Positions 5,346-5,398 of a stretch of DNA of 5,398 nucleotides are shown one piece after another (positions within the stretch are counted from its first letter, which is position 1; every line of letters begins with the position of its first letter). The notes beneath the pieces are model-generated. The model made no database searches. It saw only the letters and a list, made by a program, of their open reading frames with translations, and was not told where the DNA came from. A program made the translations under genes and the position numbers. The DNA is from Arcticibacterium sp051269965 (GTDB lineage: Bacteria; Bacteroidota; Bacteroidia; Cytophagales; Spirosomataceae). The DNA lies in contig JBNMFK010000279.1 in NCBI GenBank assembly GCA_051269965.1, positions 1-5,398 of the forward strand. The letters are read 5' to 3'.

Positions 5346-5398
5346 ATGTTGAAAATCACCGCTACAGATAGAATTTTAAACGCTATTCACGACTGGCA
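5346..5398 (+). CDS. Possible start of a plus-strand gene, cut by the right edge
   Basis: ATG at 5346 opens a frame reading MLKITATDRILNAIHDW to the edge of the window. AAGGA lies four bases before it, a plausible ribosome site. The gene would be divergent from the PIG-L gene, with about 90 bases between the two starts, so that gap would hold both promoters. Seventeen codons are too few to identify a family, and an open frame of this length is common by chance. Confidence 0.35.
   Translation, partial: MLKITATDRILNAIHDW

Overview
The window looks like chromosomal DNA of a Bacteroidota bacterium (Flavobacteriia or Cytophagia type). It is AT-rich, starts often lack a Shine-Dalgarno, and several products have lysine-rich Sec signals ending in A-Q. 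It holds an oligopeptidase B, a secreted DUF1080 protein and a secreted PIG-L protein of types common in that phylum. This placement is inference from protein character, not from a marker gene.

Layout: 1-1020 (minus) is the N-terminal half of oligopeptidase B (ptrB), running off the left edge. A lipoprotein signal peptide lies directly upstream in the wrong frame. 1082-1643 is non-coding with small palindromes and a pyrimidine-rich tract. 1644-2102 (minus) is a small secreted-protein gene that appears broken: it begins at ATT and has an in-frame TAA at codon 47. 2310-3011 (plus) is a family 2 glycosyltransferase and 3074-3661 (plus) a secreted DUF1080 protein; the two are intact and probably co-transcribed. 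3671-3796 is a compact element of three nested or adjacent inverted repeats that can fold as a three-way junction. 3797-4135 has no recognisable gene. 4136-4360 (plus) is a decayed DUF1456 (YehS-like) C-terminal repeat with an in-frame stop. 4379-5254 (minus) is an intact secreted PIG-L/LmbE-family deacetylase, and a plus-strand gene may start at 5346.

The intact genes do not form one obvious pathway. The glycosyltransferase fits envelope polysaccharide or LPS assembly, the DUF1080 and PIG-L proteins fit extracytoplasmic carbohydrate processing, and ptrB fits peptide degradation. The striking theme is gene decay between intact genes: one frameshifted leader, one start-plus-nonsense lesion and one truncated, nonsense-interrupted domain within about 3.4 kb. 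I found no defence system, CRISPR array, complete insertion sequence or RNA gene. The best candidates for something undescribed are the folded element at 3671-3796 and the secreted protein family behind 1644-2102.
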